Shown piece by piece: positions 17,489 to 26,362 of a DNA stretch of 64,000 nt (the stretch's first letter is position 1; each line of letters begins with the position of its first letter). The translations under genes were made by a program, and so were the position numbers. The stretch is taken from positions 526,692 to 590,691 of the forward strand of contig NZ_JAFLNE010000003.1 in assembly GCF_017313225.1 (NCBI RefSeq), read 5' to 3'. The notes beneath the pieces are model-generated. The model had not been told where the DNA came from, searched no databases, and saw nothing but the letters and a program-made list of their open reading frames with translations. The stretch comes from Allomuricauda sp. CAU 1633 (GTDB taxonomy: Bacteria > Bacteroidota > Bacteroidia > Flavobacteriales > Flavobacteriaceae).

Positions 17489-18949
17489 CTATTCCTTCCA
17501 AGGGTATGCATTTTCCTTTTTGATGGAATTCTTGATTTCCTGAATTTTGACAGCATCAATCACCTGCCCTTCCCGAATCACCAATTCAATTTTTCGCACA
17601 TTATTGATGCTCTCCAAAGGATTGTCGTTGAGCAAAACCAAATCAGCTATTTTTCCTTCGGAAACCGTTCCATATTTTTCTTGAATATCAAAAAACAAGG
17701 CTGGATTCAGGGTAGCTGTTTTTAAAGCTTCTGCGGGAGTCAGTCCTGCTTGGGTGAAAGCTTCCAATTCGTTGTGAACACCAACTCCAGGGTGGCATAA
17801 GGGATTGGCACCAACATCGGTACCTGCTAAAAACATCACTCCCTGCTCGTTCATGTTTTTCACCATATCCAAATACAGTTGATATAAACGTTTTTTGATA
17901 TCGATATAGCCCAATTTATCTCGATTTTGAAGATGGTCGTTATGGTCAGGGGTCCAATAGGCCTTCAAATAGGGAGGCAGATATGCCACCAAGTCACCGT
18001 CTTTCCGCAGTTCATCTTCATACCACGCATTTTTGAACCACATGCTCAAAGTGGGGCAATGCCATATATTATATTTTTTGAAAACACCGTACAGTGAATC
18101 GGCTTTGGAAGTATTGAATGTATTCAACCTAAAATCATTAAGTTGATTGGAACGTTCAATGCGGTCATCGATAGCTTGAAGGGACGCCATAAATTCCTCC
18201 GATGGCGTATCAGCACATTCTTTGAGGATTTCCAACAGATGCTCCTGGCTTTTCATCCCAGTTTCGGCCGCTTTGGATGGAGGCACTGTGTAGGGCACGT
18301 GGCCCACAAACGGAAAACCAATTTCATTGGCATAGGCACTCACCGCCAAGTAGGTTTCCCTAGGCAAAAGGGAATAAATCTTTAGAAAATCAACCCCTTC
18401 CTTGATCAAGGAATCCACCACCTGTTTGGCATCCTCGGGCGCATTAATGCCCACTGATCCATCCCACATGGGATTGGGACCGTCCAACAAAGGGCCACCG
18501 GCGTAGATTTTTGGGGCCAATAGTTTTCCATCCTTGTATAGCTCTCGCCATCGTTGTACTAATTTTATATCGCCCCCCATATCGCGGATGCCTGTTACCC
18601 CGTTCACCACAAACAAGGGCATCAATCGGTCTTTTTCTTCCTCTTTGGGGTTCATTCGCCACACCTCAGGGTCATCTGGGTGGGCGTGCATGTCCCATAA
18701 ACCAGGAATGATATACTTTCCTTTAGCATCAATCACAGTACCTGCTTCATAGTTTACTTTCCCATCCGCAGCCCGAATATCCAAGATTTTATTTCCTTGA
18801 AGCAACACATTCTGATCGGAAACCAATTCCCCGGTCTCCACATCCACCACATGTACATCCTCAACCAAAACAGTTCCGGAAAGTGTTTCCTTTTTCTCAC
18901 ATGATATCAGCAGAAAACCTAAAAAGACAGCAAAAAACAGTTTCTTCAT
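17489..18949 (-). CDS. Amidohydrolase family lipoprotein (imidazolonepropionase/prolidase-like)
   Basis: The protein (about 486 residues) starts with a lipoprotein signal peptide, MKKLFFAVFLGFLLISC, so the mature enzyme is attached to a membrane. The metal-dependent amidohydrolase fold is shown by the HxH motif in GLWDMHAHPDDP, the later histidines in GHVPYT, and the aspartate in FLAGTDVGANP. The C-terminal part (KIADLVLLNDNPLESI) is typical of the family. The start at 18949 fits the signal peptide and lies 5 bp after the serine hydrolase stop codon. A 24-codon upstream extension would overlap that gene. Substrate unknown. Confidence 0.88.
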   Translation of the reverse strand: MKKLFFAVFLGFLLISCEKKETLSGTVLVEDVHVVDVETGELVSDQNVLLQGNKILDIRAADGKVNYEAGTVIDAKGKYIIPGLWDMHAHPDDPEVWRMNPKEEEKDRLMPLFVVNGVTGIRDMGGDIKLVQRWRELYKDGKLLAPKIYAGGPLLDGPNPMWDGSVGINAPEDAKQVVDSLIKEGVDFLKIYSLLPRETYLAVSAYANEIGFPFVGHVPYTVPPSKAAETGMKSQEHLLEILKECADTPSEEFMASLQAIDDRIERSNQLNDFRLNTFNTSKADSLYGVFKKYNIWHCPTLSMWFKNAWYEDELRKDGDLVAYLPPYLKAYWTPDHNDHLQNRDKLGYIDIKKRLYQLYLDMVKNMNEQGVMFLAGTDVGANPLCHPGVGVHNELEAFTQAGLTPAEALKTATLNPALFFDIQEKYGTVSEGKIADLVLLNDNPLESINNVRKIELVIREGQVIDAVKIQEIKNSIKKENAYPWKE

Positions 18950-18954
18950 GGGAC

Positions 18955-20481
18955 TTAACTTGAGTGATCGGTAATCATGTACCATTTTCCTTTTATCTTT
19001 TTCATGTTGACGGAAAACCATCCTTGGGCCAGTTCTTCCCTACCTGGAAATTTTAGGTTGAAGCGACCTGTGACAAAATACAAATGGTCGCTCAAACGTC
19101 GTGTATTGATGTTATCAAAATACAACTCACCCATGCGCTCTTTGGGAAAGTATTTTTTATAATTCCCAATAATATTATCATAACCATAGGTTATTCCGCC
19201 CTGAGAAGCGGTTTGTATAGGCTCGGTTTTGGCATAGGCCTCCATATAGCATTCTATATTGGAATTGTTCCAACAGTCCTCCTGTTTTTTGAAGTTCTGC
19301 CGAATAGTATAATCATCGATACTACCCAAGTAGTTGTCCACAATTTCTTCCAAATCGAATAAAAATTGCTGCAAATAAGCATAGGTTCCATCATCATTCA
19401 CTTGAATGGCTAAGGCATATTGTCTATTTTGGGAATACTCCACATGCGACACATAACCGGGAAAGAAGCCCGAATGCCCATATCTGGTATCGTTCCTCTT
19501 GCTCCAAACAAAAGTTCCCAATCCATATCCGTTATCAAAAGCTTGCCCAGTGGACATACTCACCGCCTTCCTAAGCTTGGTCTTTGTGTCTTCATCCAGA
19601 TATTCCCCCTCTTGGATAAACTTTACCATTTTGGTTAAATCCTTTGGGTTGCTGACAAAGCCACCTCCGGCCCATTCAAAAGAAGGGTCTAAAACAAAGT
19701 TTCCATCAGTGTCCACAACTTTTTTAGGAAGACCAAAGGGATTATTAGGTCCCACATATCCTTGCGCCAATCCTTCTATTTGATCACTTCGCTGCGGAAC
19801 CGTTAAATCCAACCACAAGGGATCTAGAATTTGCTCTTGAATCAAATCATAAAAATCCCGTCCTGTTATTTTCTCTACAATCAGACCTAACAAAATATAA
19901 TTGGTATCTGAATACGCCCATCCTTTTCCCACAGGATGTACCGGTTCTTTGTTGGCTATGGATTGAATGCAGTCCACCGGAGCCCTTTTCTTTTTTGGGT
20001 CCTTTACAAAATCCTCCATAAACTCAGGCTGAAACAAATGCCGTGGCAAACCTGAAGTATGGTTCATCAAATTGATGATTTTAATATCGTCATGATTGGG
20101 AAAAGTTGAATACCAGTCCGTATCGCCCAAATAAGAGGAAGCCTTATCGTCCAAATTCAATTTTCCCTCCTGAATCATTTTTAAGGCAACAGCTGCAAAG
20201 AAGATTTTTCCAACGCTACCGGCTGGCATTTTGCTATCGGGCCTCATGGGAATTTTTTCTTCGGTATCGGAAAAGCCTGCTGCCAATGTAATTTGATGTT
20301 CCTCATTAAGCAGCAGGGAAAAAGTAACTCCTGGGAGATTATTTTCTCGAACGATGGAATTTAACTTAGTTTGAAGTTCGGATTCCAGTTGGCTGTAAAA
20401 TTCTTGCGCTTGAACCAGAGTTTGGAAACATAAAAACGCTAGAAGTCCCTTAAGAATCTTCTTTTTTCTGTTTTGTATCAT
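18955..20481 (-). CDS. Exported serine hydrolase (beta-lactamase/class C type) with C-terminal NTF2-like domain
   Basis: A 508-residue exported enzyme (signal peptide about 1-25). The beta-lactamase-related fold carries SxxK as S89-V-G-K92 and a tyrosine motif in WAYSDTNY. A HSGFFPGYVSH segment corresponds to the third catalytic box. The last ~115 residues, from about 393, look like a separate NTF2/SnoaL-like domain of the type seen as DUF4440. Such enzymes are D-aminopeptidases, esterases or penicillin-binding-like proteins. The gene lies between an AraC-type regulator and a lipoprotein amidohydrolase on the same strand, probably one unit. Confidence 0.88.
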   Translation of the reverse strand: MIQNRKKKILKGLLAFLCFQTLVQAQEFYSQLESELQTKLNSIVRENNLPGVTFSLLLNEEHQITLAAGFSDTEEKIPMRPDSKMPAGSVGKIFFAAVALKMIQEGKLNLDDKASSYLGDTDWYSTFPNHDDIKIINLMNHTSGLPRHLFQPEFMEDFVKDPKKKRAPVDCIQSIANKEPVHPVGKGWAYSDTNYILLGLIVEKITGRDFYDLIQEQILDPLWLDLTVPQRSDQIEGLAQGYVGPNNPFGLPKKVVDTDGNFVLDPSFEWAGGGFVSNPKDLTKMVKFIQEGEYLDEDTKTKLRKAVSMSTGQAFDNGYGLGTFVWSKRNDTRYGHSGFFPGYVSHVEYSQNRQYALAIQVNDDGTYAYLQQFLFDLEEIVDNYLGSIDDYTIRQNFKKQEDCWNNSNIECYMEAYAKTEPIQTASQGGITYGYDNIIGNYKKYFPKERMGELYFDNINTRRLSDHLYFVTGRFNLKFPGREELAQGWFSVNMKKIKGKWYMITDHSS

Positions 20482-20582
20482 GCTTGGTGGTTGCTCCTCA
20501 ATTTTGTAATTGCCCTAAATATAGCTCATAAGGCAAATCTACCTCTGGGAAGTATCTAAAAATTGTAAAAATTAGACAGGAA

Positions 20583-21431
20583 TCAGCTCCAACGCTGCGC
20601 AATGATGCCCATAAGGACTTCCTCTGAACTTGACAGTTTTTTGCCAAAAAAGTCCTTGGGTGTCAATGAAGAAAATGATTTAAACTCCCTAATAAAATGG
20701 GATTGGTCAAAAAAGCCCAACTCATTGCCCAATTGGGTGAGATTTAAATCGGTCAATTGCCCCCGTAGGTGAATGGCGGCATTAAAGCGTATAATCCTTA
20801 TGTAGGTTTTCGGCGCAATGCCCATATAAAATTTAAAGAGCCGCTCCATTTTCTTGTAGTTGATATTAAAATGTGCAGCCAATACATTGGAACGAATCTC
20901 CCCTTTTTTTATCTTAATGTATTCCACAATAGCGGAATAGAGCATATAATCATCATCCGAATTGAGCTTAACAATCCGCTTTAAAAGAAACGATTCCACA
21001 ACCTTTATTTTGCCTTTCACACTAGGTTGTTCAAAAACCTGCTCCTCCAATTCCATTAAACCCCTATCCGCTATACCGTCCAGTCCCACAAAAATGTTGT
21101 TGAGTTCTTTGTAGCTGTAATCCAAAAATAGGGGAAATCCCTCCGGGTTGATTTTTATTCCAAAGGATGTTGTTTTCCCGGGTGAATAGTAATAGTTGAC
21201 CGGTTTGGTTCTTTGTCCGAACAAACTGGTACGGCCCAACGTTATGGGTTGACCCTCTGTTGAAGTGTTTCTTTTGATGGAATTCTGGGAATCAATAAAC
21301 AGCAAACCAAATGTGCCATCGGGCACCACAATATCGGTGATATCCTCATAGACCAAGGACGTATCCACCGTAAAATAACTGTCGATATATCGCGAAAAAA
21401 ACTGATCTGGATAATATTCCTTGCAATACAT
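20583..21431 (-). CDS. AraC family transcriptional regulator
   Basis: A regulator of about 282 residues with an N-terminal ligand-sensing region resembling DUF6597 and a C-terminal AraC-type double helix-turn-helix. The second helix-turn-helix shows the usual pattern LTQLGNELGFFDQSHFIREF followed by the SSLTPKDF box. The ATG at 21431 is preferred; the longer reading frame begins with TTG at 21473. It lies ~100 bp upstream of the serine hydrolase gene on the same strand and probably controls that operon. Confidence 0.85.
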   Translation of the reverse strand: MYCKEYYPDQFFSRYIDSYFTVDTSLVYEDITDIVVPDGTFGLLFIDSQNSIKRNTSTEGQPITLGRTSLFGQRTKPVNYYYSPGKTTSFGIKINPEGFPLFLDYSYKELNNIFVGLDGIADRGLMELEEQVFEQPSVKGKIKVVESFLLKRIVKLNSDDDYMLYSAIVEYIKIKKGEIRSNVLAAHFNINYKKMERLFKFYMGIAPKTYIRIIRFNAAIHLRGQLTDLNLTQLGNELGFFDQSHFIREFKSFSSLTPKDFFGKKLSSSEEVLMGIIAQRWS

Positions 21432-21522
21432 GAACTCCTTGGATTCTGTTTTACATCTGTCCAAAAAGTACAATTTGTTACCTAACTCCCTTCTTAATTT
21501 TGAAATTTTTTAACAGTAGCTT

Positions 21523-22326
21523 ATGAAAAATGCCTTAAAGACAAGCAAAAAACAACCTCTAATCTGGGGGCTTGTATTGTTATTCCTCTATGTGATTTCA
21601 TGCAAAAACAAGAAAGAAGCGCCAAAAGGTGAAAGTCCCATCACTTCGGTTGAGGCATTGATAGATTTTATGAAAACCCAAAAAAGTGAAGATCAAATCA
21701 CTGAGTTCACCTTTGTGCAAGAAACGGTACATTTTAATGAAGAAGGTCAACCACAGGATACCTCAACATGGTATGAGGCCATTCGATATCCCACAGAATT
21801 TCGAATAGATTTTGGAGACCCCGAAAATAGAAATGCCAATATTAACCGTAACGACAGCATTTATGTATTCCGAAAGGATTCCCTAGTGCATTCCGGTCCG
21901 GAAATTCAGGAATTTTTGATTCTGGAAGGGGGACTCTTCCATTATTCTACAGCAGAAACTTTGGAAAGGCTCAAGAGTTTGGGGATTGACACTTCAATTT
22001 TGAATACCTCGGAGTACAACGGAAAACCGGTTTATATTTTAGGGTCTACCGCTGATGACACCAGCAAACCTCAAATCTGGGTGGACGCCAAAGAACTTTA
22101 CGTGGTCCGAAGGTTCAGTCAAGGCAAACAAGGGGAACTTTACGAAGTAAAATATGATGATTTTAAAAACATTGAAGGGCATTGGATAGAAACTTGGATT
22201 GAGTTCCATGTGGATGGCCGCCTTATTCAAACGGAACGGTACAACGATATTGACCTTCATCCAGATCTAGACGACAAGGTTTTCGACCCTAAAGCCTTTG
22301 GAGCATCTTATTGGTTCAAAAATTAA
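21523..22326 (+). CDS. Lipoprotein with LolA/LolB-like fold (outer membrane lipoprotein-sorting-like)
   Basis: A 267-residue lipoprotein whose signal peptide ends in YVISC near residue 27. The mature part has the alternating beta-strand pattern of the LolA/LolB-like proteins (TFVQETVHFNEEG, WYEAIRYPTEFRIDF, GKPVYILGST, PQIWVDAKELYVVRR, YDDFKNIEGHWIETWIEF). The family binds lipid or hydrophobic ligands in the periplasm. No catalytic motif is visible. It is divergent from the AraC regulator, with 91 bp between the start codons. Confidence 0.7.
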   Translation: MKNALKTSKKQPLIWGLVLLFLYVISCKNKKEAPKGESPITSVEALIDFMKTQKSEDQITEFTFVQETVHFNEEGQPQDTSTWYEAIRYPTEFRIDFGDPENRNANINRNDSIYVFRKDSLVHSGPEIQEFLILEGGLFHYSTAETLERLKSLGIDTSILNTSEYNGKPVYILGSTADDTSKPQIWVDAKELYVVRRFSQGKQGELYEVKYDDFKNIEGHWIETWIEFHVDGRLIQTERYNDIDLHPDLDDKVFDPKAFGASYWFKN

Positions 22327-22449
22327 ACCATGAAAAAGCACAACCTGTCCACCCAAAGCATATCTTGGATTTCAGTGCTTCTCCAAAACAATTGAAATAT
22401 AGAAAACAGTTTGGAACAACAGCGCACGTTCATCAATAGGATAAAGCGA

Positions 22450-23367
22450 ATGCTTTCTGAAACGAAGATTTTTTGCATTTTTTTAGTTGGAGCATTCCTG
22501 TTTCTGACAATGTCATGCGAACAGATGAAGCCTATAGATTCATTGGGACAATATCAAGAAGGCACCCATATTTTTGAAGAAGGGTTGATTTCAACGCAAG
22601 AAAACCACGAAGGTCTTTCCTATATATCCCCTCAAAAGGATGTCATCATTTTTACGCGAAGCGATAAAAATTACGAGCAATCGGGGCTCTATATCTCACG
22701 CTTTTTAGAGGGTCAATGGACCGTCCCAACCAAAATAAAACTTACTGAAAGCTCATATGAAGCTGGTATTGCTTTTAGTCCCGATAAATCCAAAGCCTTT
22801 TTTACCAATAAATTTAAACTTAAGGAAGGAGATAGTACCAACCTTTGGAACATTTGGGAAATTGAGCTTGATGAAAAGTATGAATTTAAGAAGGAAACCG
22901 CCAAACCATTGGTCAGTCCCATTAACTCCAAATATCAAGACTGTTGTTTGACCATGAATTCCAACGGGAACGTCTATTTTTCATCCAACAGGGACGGTAC
23001 TTGGGACATTTACAGCGCCCAATATGTGAACCATTCTTTTGAAAGAATTGAAAAATTAGACCATCCCATCAACACAAATGAAAGTGGTGAATGGCCCAGC
23101 CATATTAGCCGATCCAATTCTGTTTTATGGTTCAGTTCCATCCGAAAAAGTGGGATTGGAGGTGATGATATTTACATATCCCACAAAAGCAAAGGCTCTT
23201 GGCAAGAACCTATTTTACTGAACGATTCCATCAACTCCAAATTCTATGAAGACAGTGCTTTCATTACTGCGGACAGCAGTCACTTTTTCTTTTCAAGTGG
23301 AAAACCCTTCAGAGAAATCAATGGGATGAGCAATATTTATGTTTCAAAAAATAAGGCCAAGCCATAA
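22450..23367 (+). CDS. PD40-repeat (TolB-like beta-propeller) lipoprotein
   Basis: A lipoprotein of about 305 residues with a signal peptide ending in TMSC and several PD40 blades (FSPDKSKAFFTNKF, NSNGNVYFSSNRDG, VLWFSSIRKSGIGGDDIY, TADSSHFFFSSGKP). The pattern resembles exported propellers in Bacteroidota that accompany OmpA or SusCD systems. The ATG at 22450 is chosen because the longer frame begins at a TTG (22411) and only the shorter form puts the signal peptide at the N-terminus. It is related in type to the TolB-like protein at 14031-14915. Confidence 0.78.
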   Translation: MLSETKIFCIFLVGAFLFLTMSCEQMKPIDSLGQYQEGTHIFEEGLISTQENHEGLSYISPQKDVIIFTRSDKNYEQSGLYISRFLEGQWTVPTKIKLTESSYEAGIAFSPDKSKAFFTNKFKLKEGDSTNLWNIWEIELDEKYEFKKETAKPLVSPINSKYQDCCLTMNSNGNVYFSSNRDGTWDIYSAQYVNHSFERIEKLDHPINTNESGEWPSHISRSNSVLWFSSIRKSGIGGDDIYISHKSKGSWQEPILLNDSINSKFYEDSAFITADSSHFFFSSGKPFREINGMSNIYVSKNKAKP

Positions 23368-23375
23368 AACCCAAA

Positions 23376-24047
23376 TTAGCCTTTTCTAATCTTGGCTATA
23401 AGGGCCAACGTTTCGCTCACACTTTTTTCCAATCCTTTAAAATCCCCATTTTGTATGACCTCCTTACTGATTAGTTGTGAGCCCAATCCCACACAGGTCA
23501 CTCCTGCACCAAACCACCCTTTTAGGTTGTCCTCATCTGTACTCACACCTCCAGTAGGCATAATGCTTGTCCAAGGTTGGGGACCCTTTATGGCCTTTAC
23601 AAACCCGGGGCCATACAGAGAGCCAGGGAACAGCTTCACAATCTCACAACCCAGTTCCTCCGCCCTTGCAATCTCCGTAAGGGAACCGCAGCCCGGACTG
23701 TAGGATACTTTTCTTCGGTTGCAGACGATTGCCACGTCCTCCCGTAGTGAGGCCGTAACCACAAAGTTGGCTCCCAACTGCATGTAGAGCGAGGCCGCTG
23801 CGGCATCGGTCACCGAACCAACGCCCATCATCATTCTGGGGAGTTCTTTCAAGGCATATTTGTTCAACTCTGCGAACACCTCATGGGCAAAGTCTCCCCG
23901 TGAGGTGAACTCCATCAGTCGGGCGCCGCCATCGTAACAGGCCTTCAGTACTTTTTTTCCTAACTCAACATCTGGGTGGTAGAACAAGGGCACCATTCCG
24001 GTCCCCATCATTGTGCTCACTACTTCTATGCGCGTATATCTTGCCAT
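23376..24047 (-). CDS. eda: KDPG/KHG aldolase (2-dehydro-3-deoxyphosphogluconate aldolase)
   Basis: A 223-residue class I aldolase that splits 2-keto-3-deoxy-6-phosphogluconate into pyruvate and glyceraldehyde 3-phosphate, the last step of Entner-Doudoroff-type sugar acid breakdown. The Schiff-base lysine lies in CEIVKLFPGS; the general acid-base glutamate is in LMEFTSRG; the phosphate-binding loop is MPTGGVS. It follows the KDG-type kinase by 11 bp. Two sampled lines in this gene pair are clearly richer in GC (50-60 percent) than the neighbouring genes (about 40 percent). Confidence 0.93.
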   Translation of the reverse strand: MARYTRIEVVSTMMGTGMVPLFYHPDVELGKKVLKACYDGGARLMEFTSRGDFAHEVFAELNKYALKELPRMMMGVGSVTDAAAASLYMQLGANFVVTASLREDVAIVCNRRKVSYSPGCGSLTEIARAEELGCEIVKLFPGSLYGPGFVKAIKGPQPWTSIMPTGGVSTDEDNLKGWFGAGVTCVGLGSQLISKEVIQNGDFKGLEKSVSETLALIAKIRKG

Positions 24048-24058
24048 TTTATCCTTTT

Positions 24059-25105
24059 TTATCGTGATACCCTCCCAGAGGCATCGCCTCCCATCAATTT
24101 CTCAACTTCATCTACGGTCACCAAATTGGCATCACCCTTTATGGTGTGTTTTAAGCAGGAGGCCGCCACCGCAAAATCCAGTGCGTTCTGATCGTCCTCT
24201 GGGTATTTGATCAGTCCATAGATCAATCCGCCCATAAAGGAGTCCCCGCCACCCACGCGGTCAACGATATGGGTAATCTGGTATTCCCTTGACTTATAAA
24301 GTTCCTTTCCATCATAGAGCACCCCGGCCCAAGTATTGTGCGAGGCCGACAGTGAACCCCTAAGGGTGGTGATCACCTTCTTGGCGTTCGGGAACCTTTC
24401 CATCATCTGTTTGCAGACGGACAGGAAAGCCTCTGCTTTCACATGTTCCCCTTGGGTGGTGATGTCCAGCCCCTCGGGCTTTATGCCAAAGTGCTTCTCC
24501 GCATCTTCCTCGTTCCCCAACACAATATCACAATGCGCGGTGAGCTCCGACATGATTTCTTCGCGTTTTGCATCATCACAATACTTCCAGAGCTTGGCCC
24601 TATAATTCAGGTCCGTTGATATGGTCACGCCCATTTCCCGGGCCACCTTAACAGCTTCTATGCAAGCATCGGCCGCGCCTTGGGAAATGGCCGGGGTAAT
24701 CCCCGTCCAATGGAACCACTGTGCTCCTTCAAAAACTTTCTTCCAATCGATCATTCCCGGGCCAATCTCGGCCATTGCAGAGTGGGCCCTATCATAGACC
24801 ACCTTGCTCCCGCGGCTCACTGCTCCCGTCTCCAGAAAATAGATTCCGAGGCGGTCACCGCCAAAGATTATTCTGTCCGTGCCGACTCCCCGCTTTCGCA
24901 TCTCCATAAGCGCACATTCTCCTATATCATTCTTTGGCAAGCGGGTCACAAAATCCACTGGAACACCATAATTGGCCAGGGATACCGCAACGTTCGACTC
25001 GCCGCCACCGTACACTACATCAAAACTATTTGTTTGCGAAAACCTCAAAAAGCCGGGAGGTGCCAAGCGAAGCATAATCTCACCAAAGGTCACTACTTTC
25101 TTCAT
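24059..25105 (-). CDS. kdgK: 2-keto-3-deoxygluconate kinase-type sugar kinase (PfkB family)
   Basis: A 348-residue PfkB/ribokinase-family kinase. It opens with TFGEIMLRLAPPG and YGGGESNVAVSLANYG, both typical of KDG kinases, and ends with the catalytic signature DRVGGGDSFMGGLIYGL. The predicted reaction is phosphorylation of 2-keto-3-deoxygluconate (or the galacto isomer) to the substrate of the adjacent aldolase. A terminator-like hairpin separates it from the symporter gene, although all genes point the same way. Confidence 0.9.
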   Translation of the reverse strand: MKKVVTFGEIMLRLAPPGFLRFSQTNSFDVVYGGGESNVAVSLANYGVPVDFVTRLPKNDIGECALMEMRKRGVGTDRIIFGGDRLGIYFLETGAVSRGSKVVYDRAHSAMAEIGPGMIDWKKVFEGAQWFHWTGITPAISQGAADACIEAVKVAREMGVTISTDLNYRAKLWKYCDDAKREEIMSELTAHCDIVLGNEEDAEKHFGIKPEGLDITTQGEHVKAEAFLSVCKQMMERFPNAKKVITTLRGSLSASHNTWAGVLYDGKELYKSREYQITHIVDRVGGGDSFMGGLIYGLIKYPEDDQNALDFAVAASCLKHTIKGDANLVTVDEVEKLMGGDASGRVSR

Positions 25106-25159
25106 ATTATATTTATTTTGAATCTTTATGTAAAAATATCATTGTTCCACCTTTTATGG

Positions 25160-25199
25160 AAAAAAAAGAAGAACGTGCTTCAAATGTAGCACGTTCTTC
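25160..25199 (-). terminator. Rho-independent terminator after the symporter gene
   Basis: GAAGAACGTGCT at 25168-25179 and AGCACGTTCTTC at 25188-25199 form a perfect 12-bp stem with an 8-base loop. On the minus strand the stem is followed by eight T residues (25167-25160). This would end the long operon that finishes with the Na+ symporter gene and leave kdgK-eda partly independent. Confidence 0.88.
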
Positions 25200-25232
25200 A
25201 CTGGATAACTAAACTAACTCAAACAACTATTT

Positions 25233-26342
25233 TTATTCTTTTGCTGTTTCCAAGGTTGATGTTTTTTCATCTTTGGGTGAATTCTTGTGCCAATGGGATG
25301 CCAATATGGATCCTGTAATGTTCATCATTGGGCCAAAGACCGCAGGGGCCAGCCCCACTGTGGCCACTTTGCCCATTTCATTGGCAAGGCCAGAGGCCAA
25401 GCCAGCATTTTGCATGCCCACCTCAAAGGCAATGGTTCTGCACGAACGCTCGTCGAGCTTGAAAATCCTGCATCCCCAATACCCAAAAAAGTAACCACAT
25501 AAATTATGGATAAGCCCCACCAAGATGAGCACTGCACCCATAGTCAACAGGTTGTCACGACCTGCTGCTGTAATGATGGTGATGATCAAGGCAATTCCTC
25601 CCATGGAAACCAATGGCATGGCTTTGTCCAGCCATTCCGTTTTTCCGTGAAAAAGTTTGTTGAAAATTAGTCCGCCTGCAATAGGTATTATAGTGATTTT
25701 GATTATACTCCACATCATTCCCCATAGATCAATGGGGATTAATTGACCGCCAAATGTTTTCATTAAAATAGGCGTTACAAAAGGTGCCAACAGCGTGGCC
25801 ACAGTGGTCAAGGTAACCGAAAGCGCCAGGTTGGCCTTTCCGATATACGCCATCACATTAGAAGCCAAACCGCTAGGTGAGGAACCAATTAAAATAACAC
25901 CTGCAGCTATCTCGGGTGGAAATTTGAACAAGAACACCAAGCTTGCCCCAACTAAGGGCATTATGGTGAACTGACAAACCAACCCTATAAATACTGCTCT
26001 TGGACTTTTTACTACCTCGCCGAAATCCTTGAGACTCATTGTGGTCCCCATACCGAACATGATAATCTGTAAAAGGGGCACAATAAGGGCATTTAACTCA
26101 AAACCACCCAAATTAGTAAACATTTTGGGATAGGTCATCGCCATGGTTACTCCTGCAAAAATGAGCAAGGCAAATGAAAAGCCTTTTGTAACATGATGCC
26201 CCCTAGACCCAAACGATAAAGCAAGGAAAAAGAAGGTGAGTAAAATTCCAAAAGTGGAAAACTGGCCAGTAAAATAAAAATAGGCTGTAACTATGGCCAA
26301 TATCGCTGCCGCCCCAAGAAAATATTTATATATAGACTTCAC
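25233..26342 (-). CDS. Bile acid:sodium symporter family (BASS) transporter
   Basis: A 369-residue inner membrane protein with about ten hydrophobic helices. The BASS signatures are visible in MFGMGTTMSLKDFGEV, the crossover region ILIGSSPSGLASNVMAYIGK, and EVGMQNAGLASGLA. Family members import organic acids with Na+. Its place next to sugar-acid enzymes suggests that the cargo is a sugar acid or a 2-keto-3-deoxy acid made in the periplasm. It ends with an acidic cytoplasmic tail. Confidence 0.88.
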   Translation of the reverse strand: MKSIYKYFLGAAAILAIVTAYFYFTGQFSTFGILLTFFFLALSFGSRGHHVTKGFSFALLIFAGVTMAMTYPKMFTNLGGFELNALIVPLLQIIMFGMGTTMSLKDFGEVVKSPRAVFIGLVCQFTIMPLVGASLVFLFKFPPEIAAGVILIGSSPSGLASNVMAYIGKANLALSVTLTTVATLLAPFVTPILMKTFGGQLIPIDLWGMMWSIIKITIIPIAGGLIFNKLFHGKTEWLDKAMPLVSMGGIALIITIITAAGRDNLLTMGAVLILVGLIHNLCGYFFGYWGCRIFKLDERSCRTIAFEVGMQNAGLASGLANEMGKVATVGLAPAVFGPMMNITGSILASHWHKNSPKDEKTSTLETAKE

Positions 26343-26362
26343 AAATCTGGTTTTATCAATTC

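Noticed and set aside
17469..17490. AGCTTTTCC/GGAAAAAGCT hairpin at the end of the lipoprotein amidohydrolase gene as a terminator
   Set aside because: The stem has a bulge, overlaps the stop codon and is not followed by a T-run on the coding strand.
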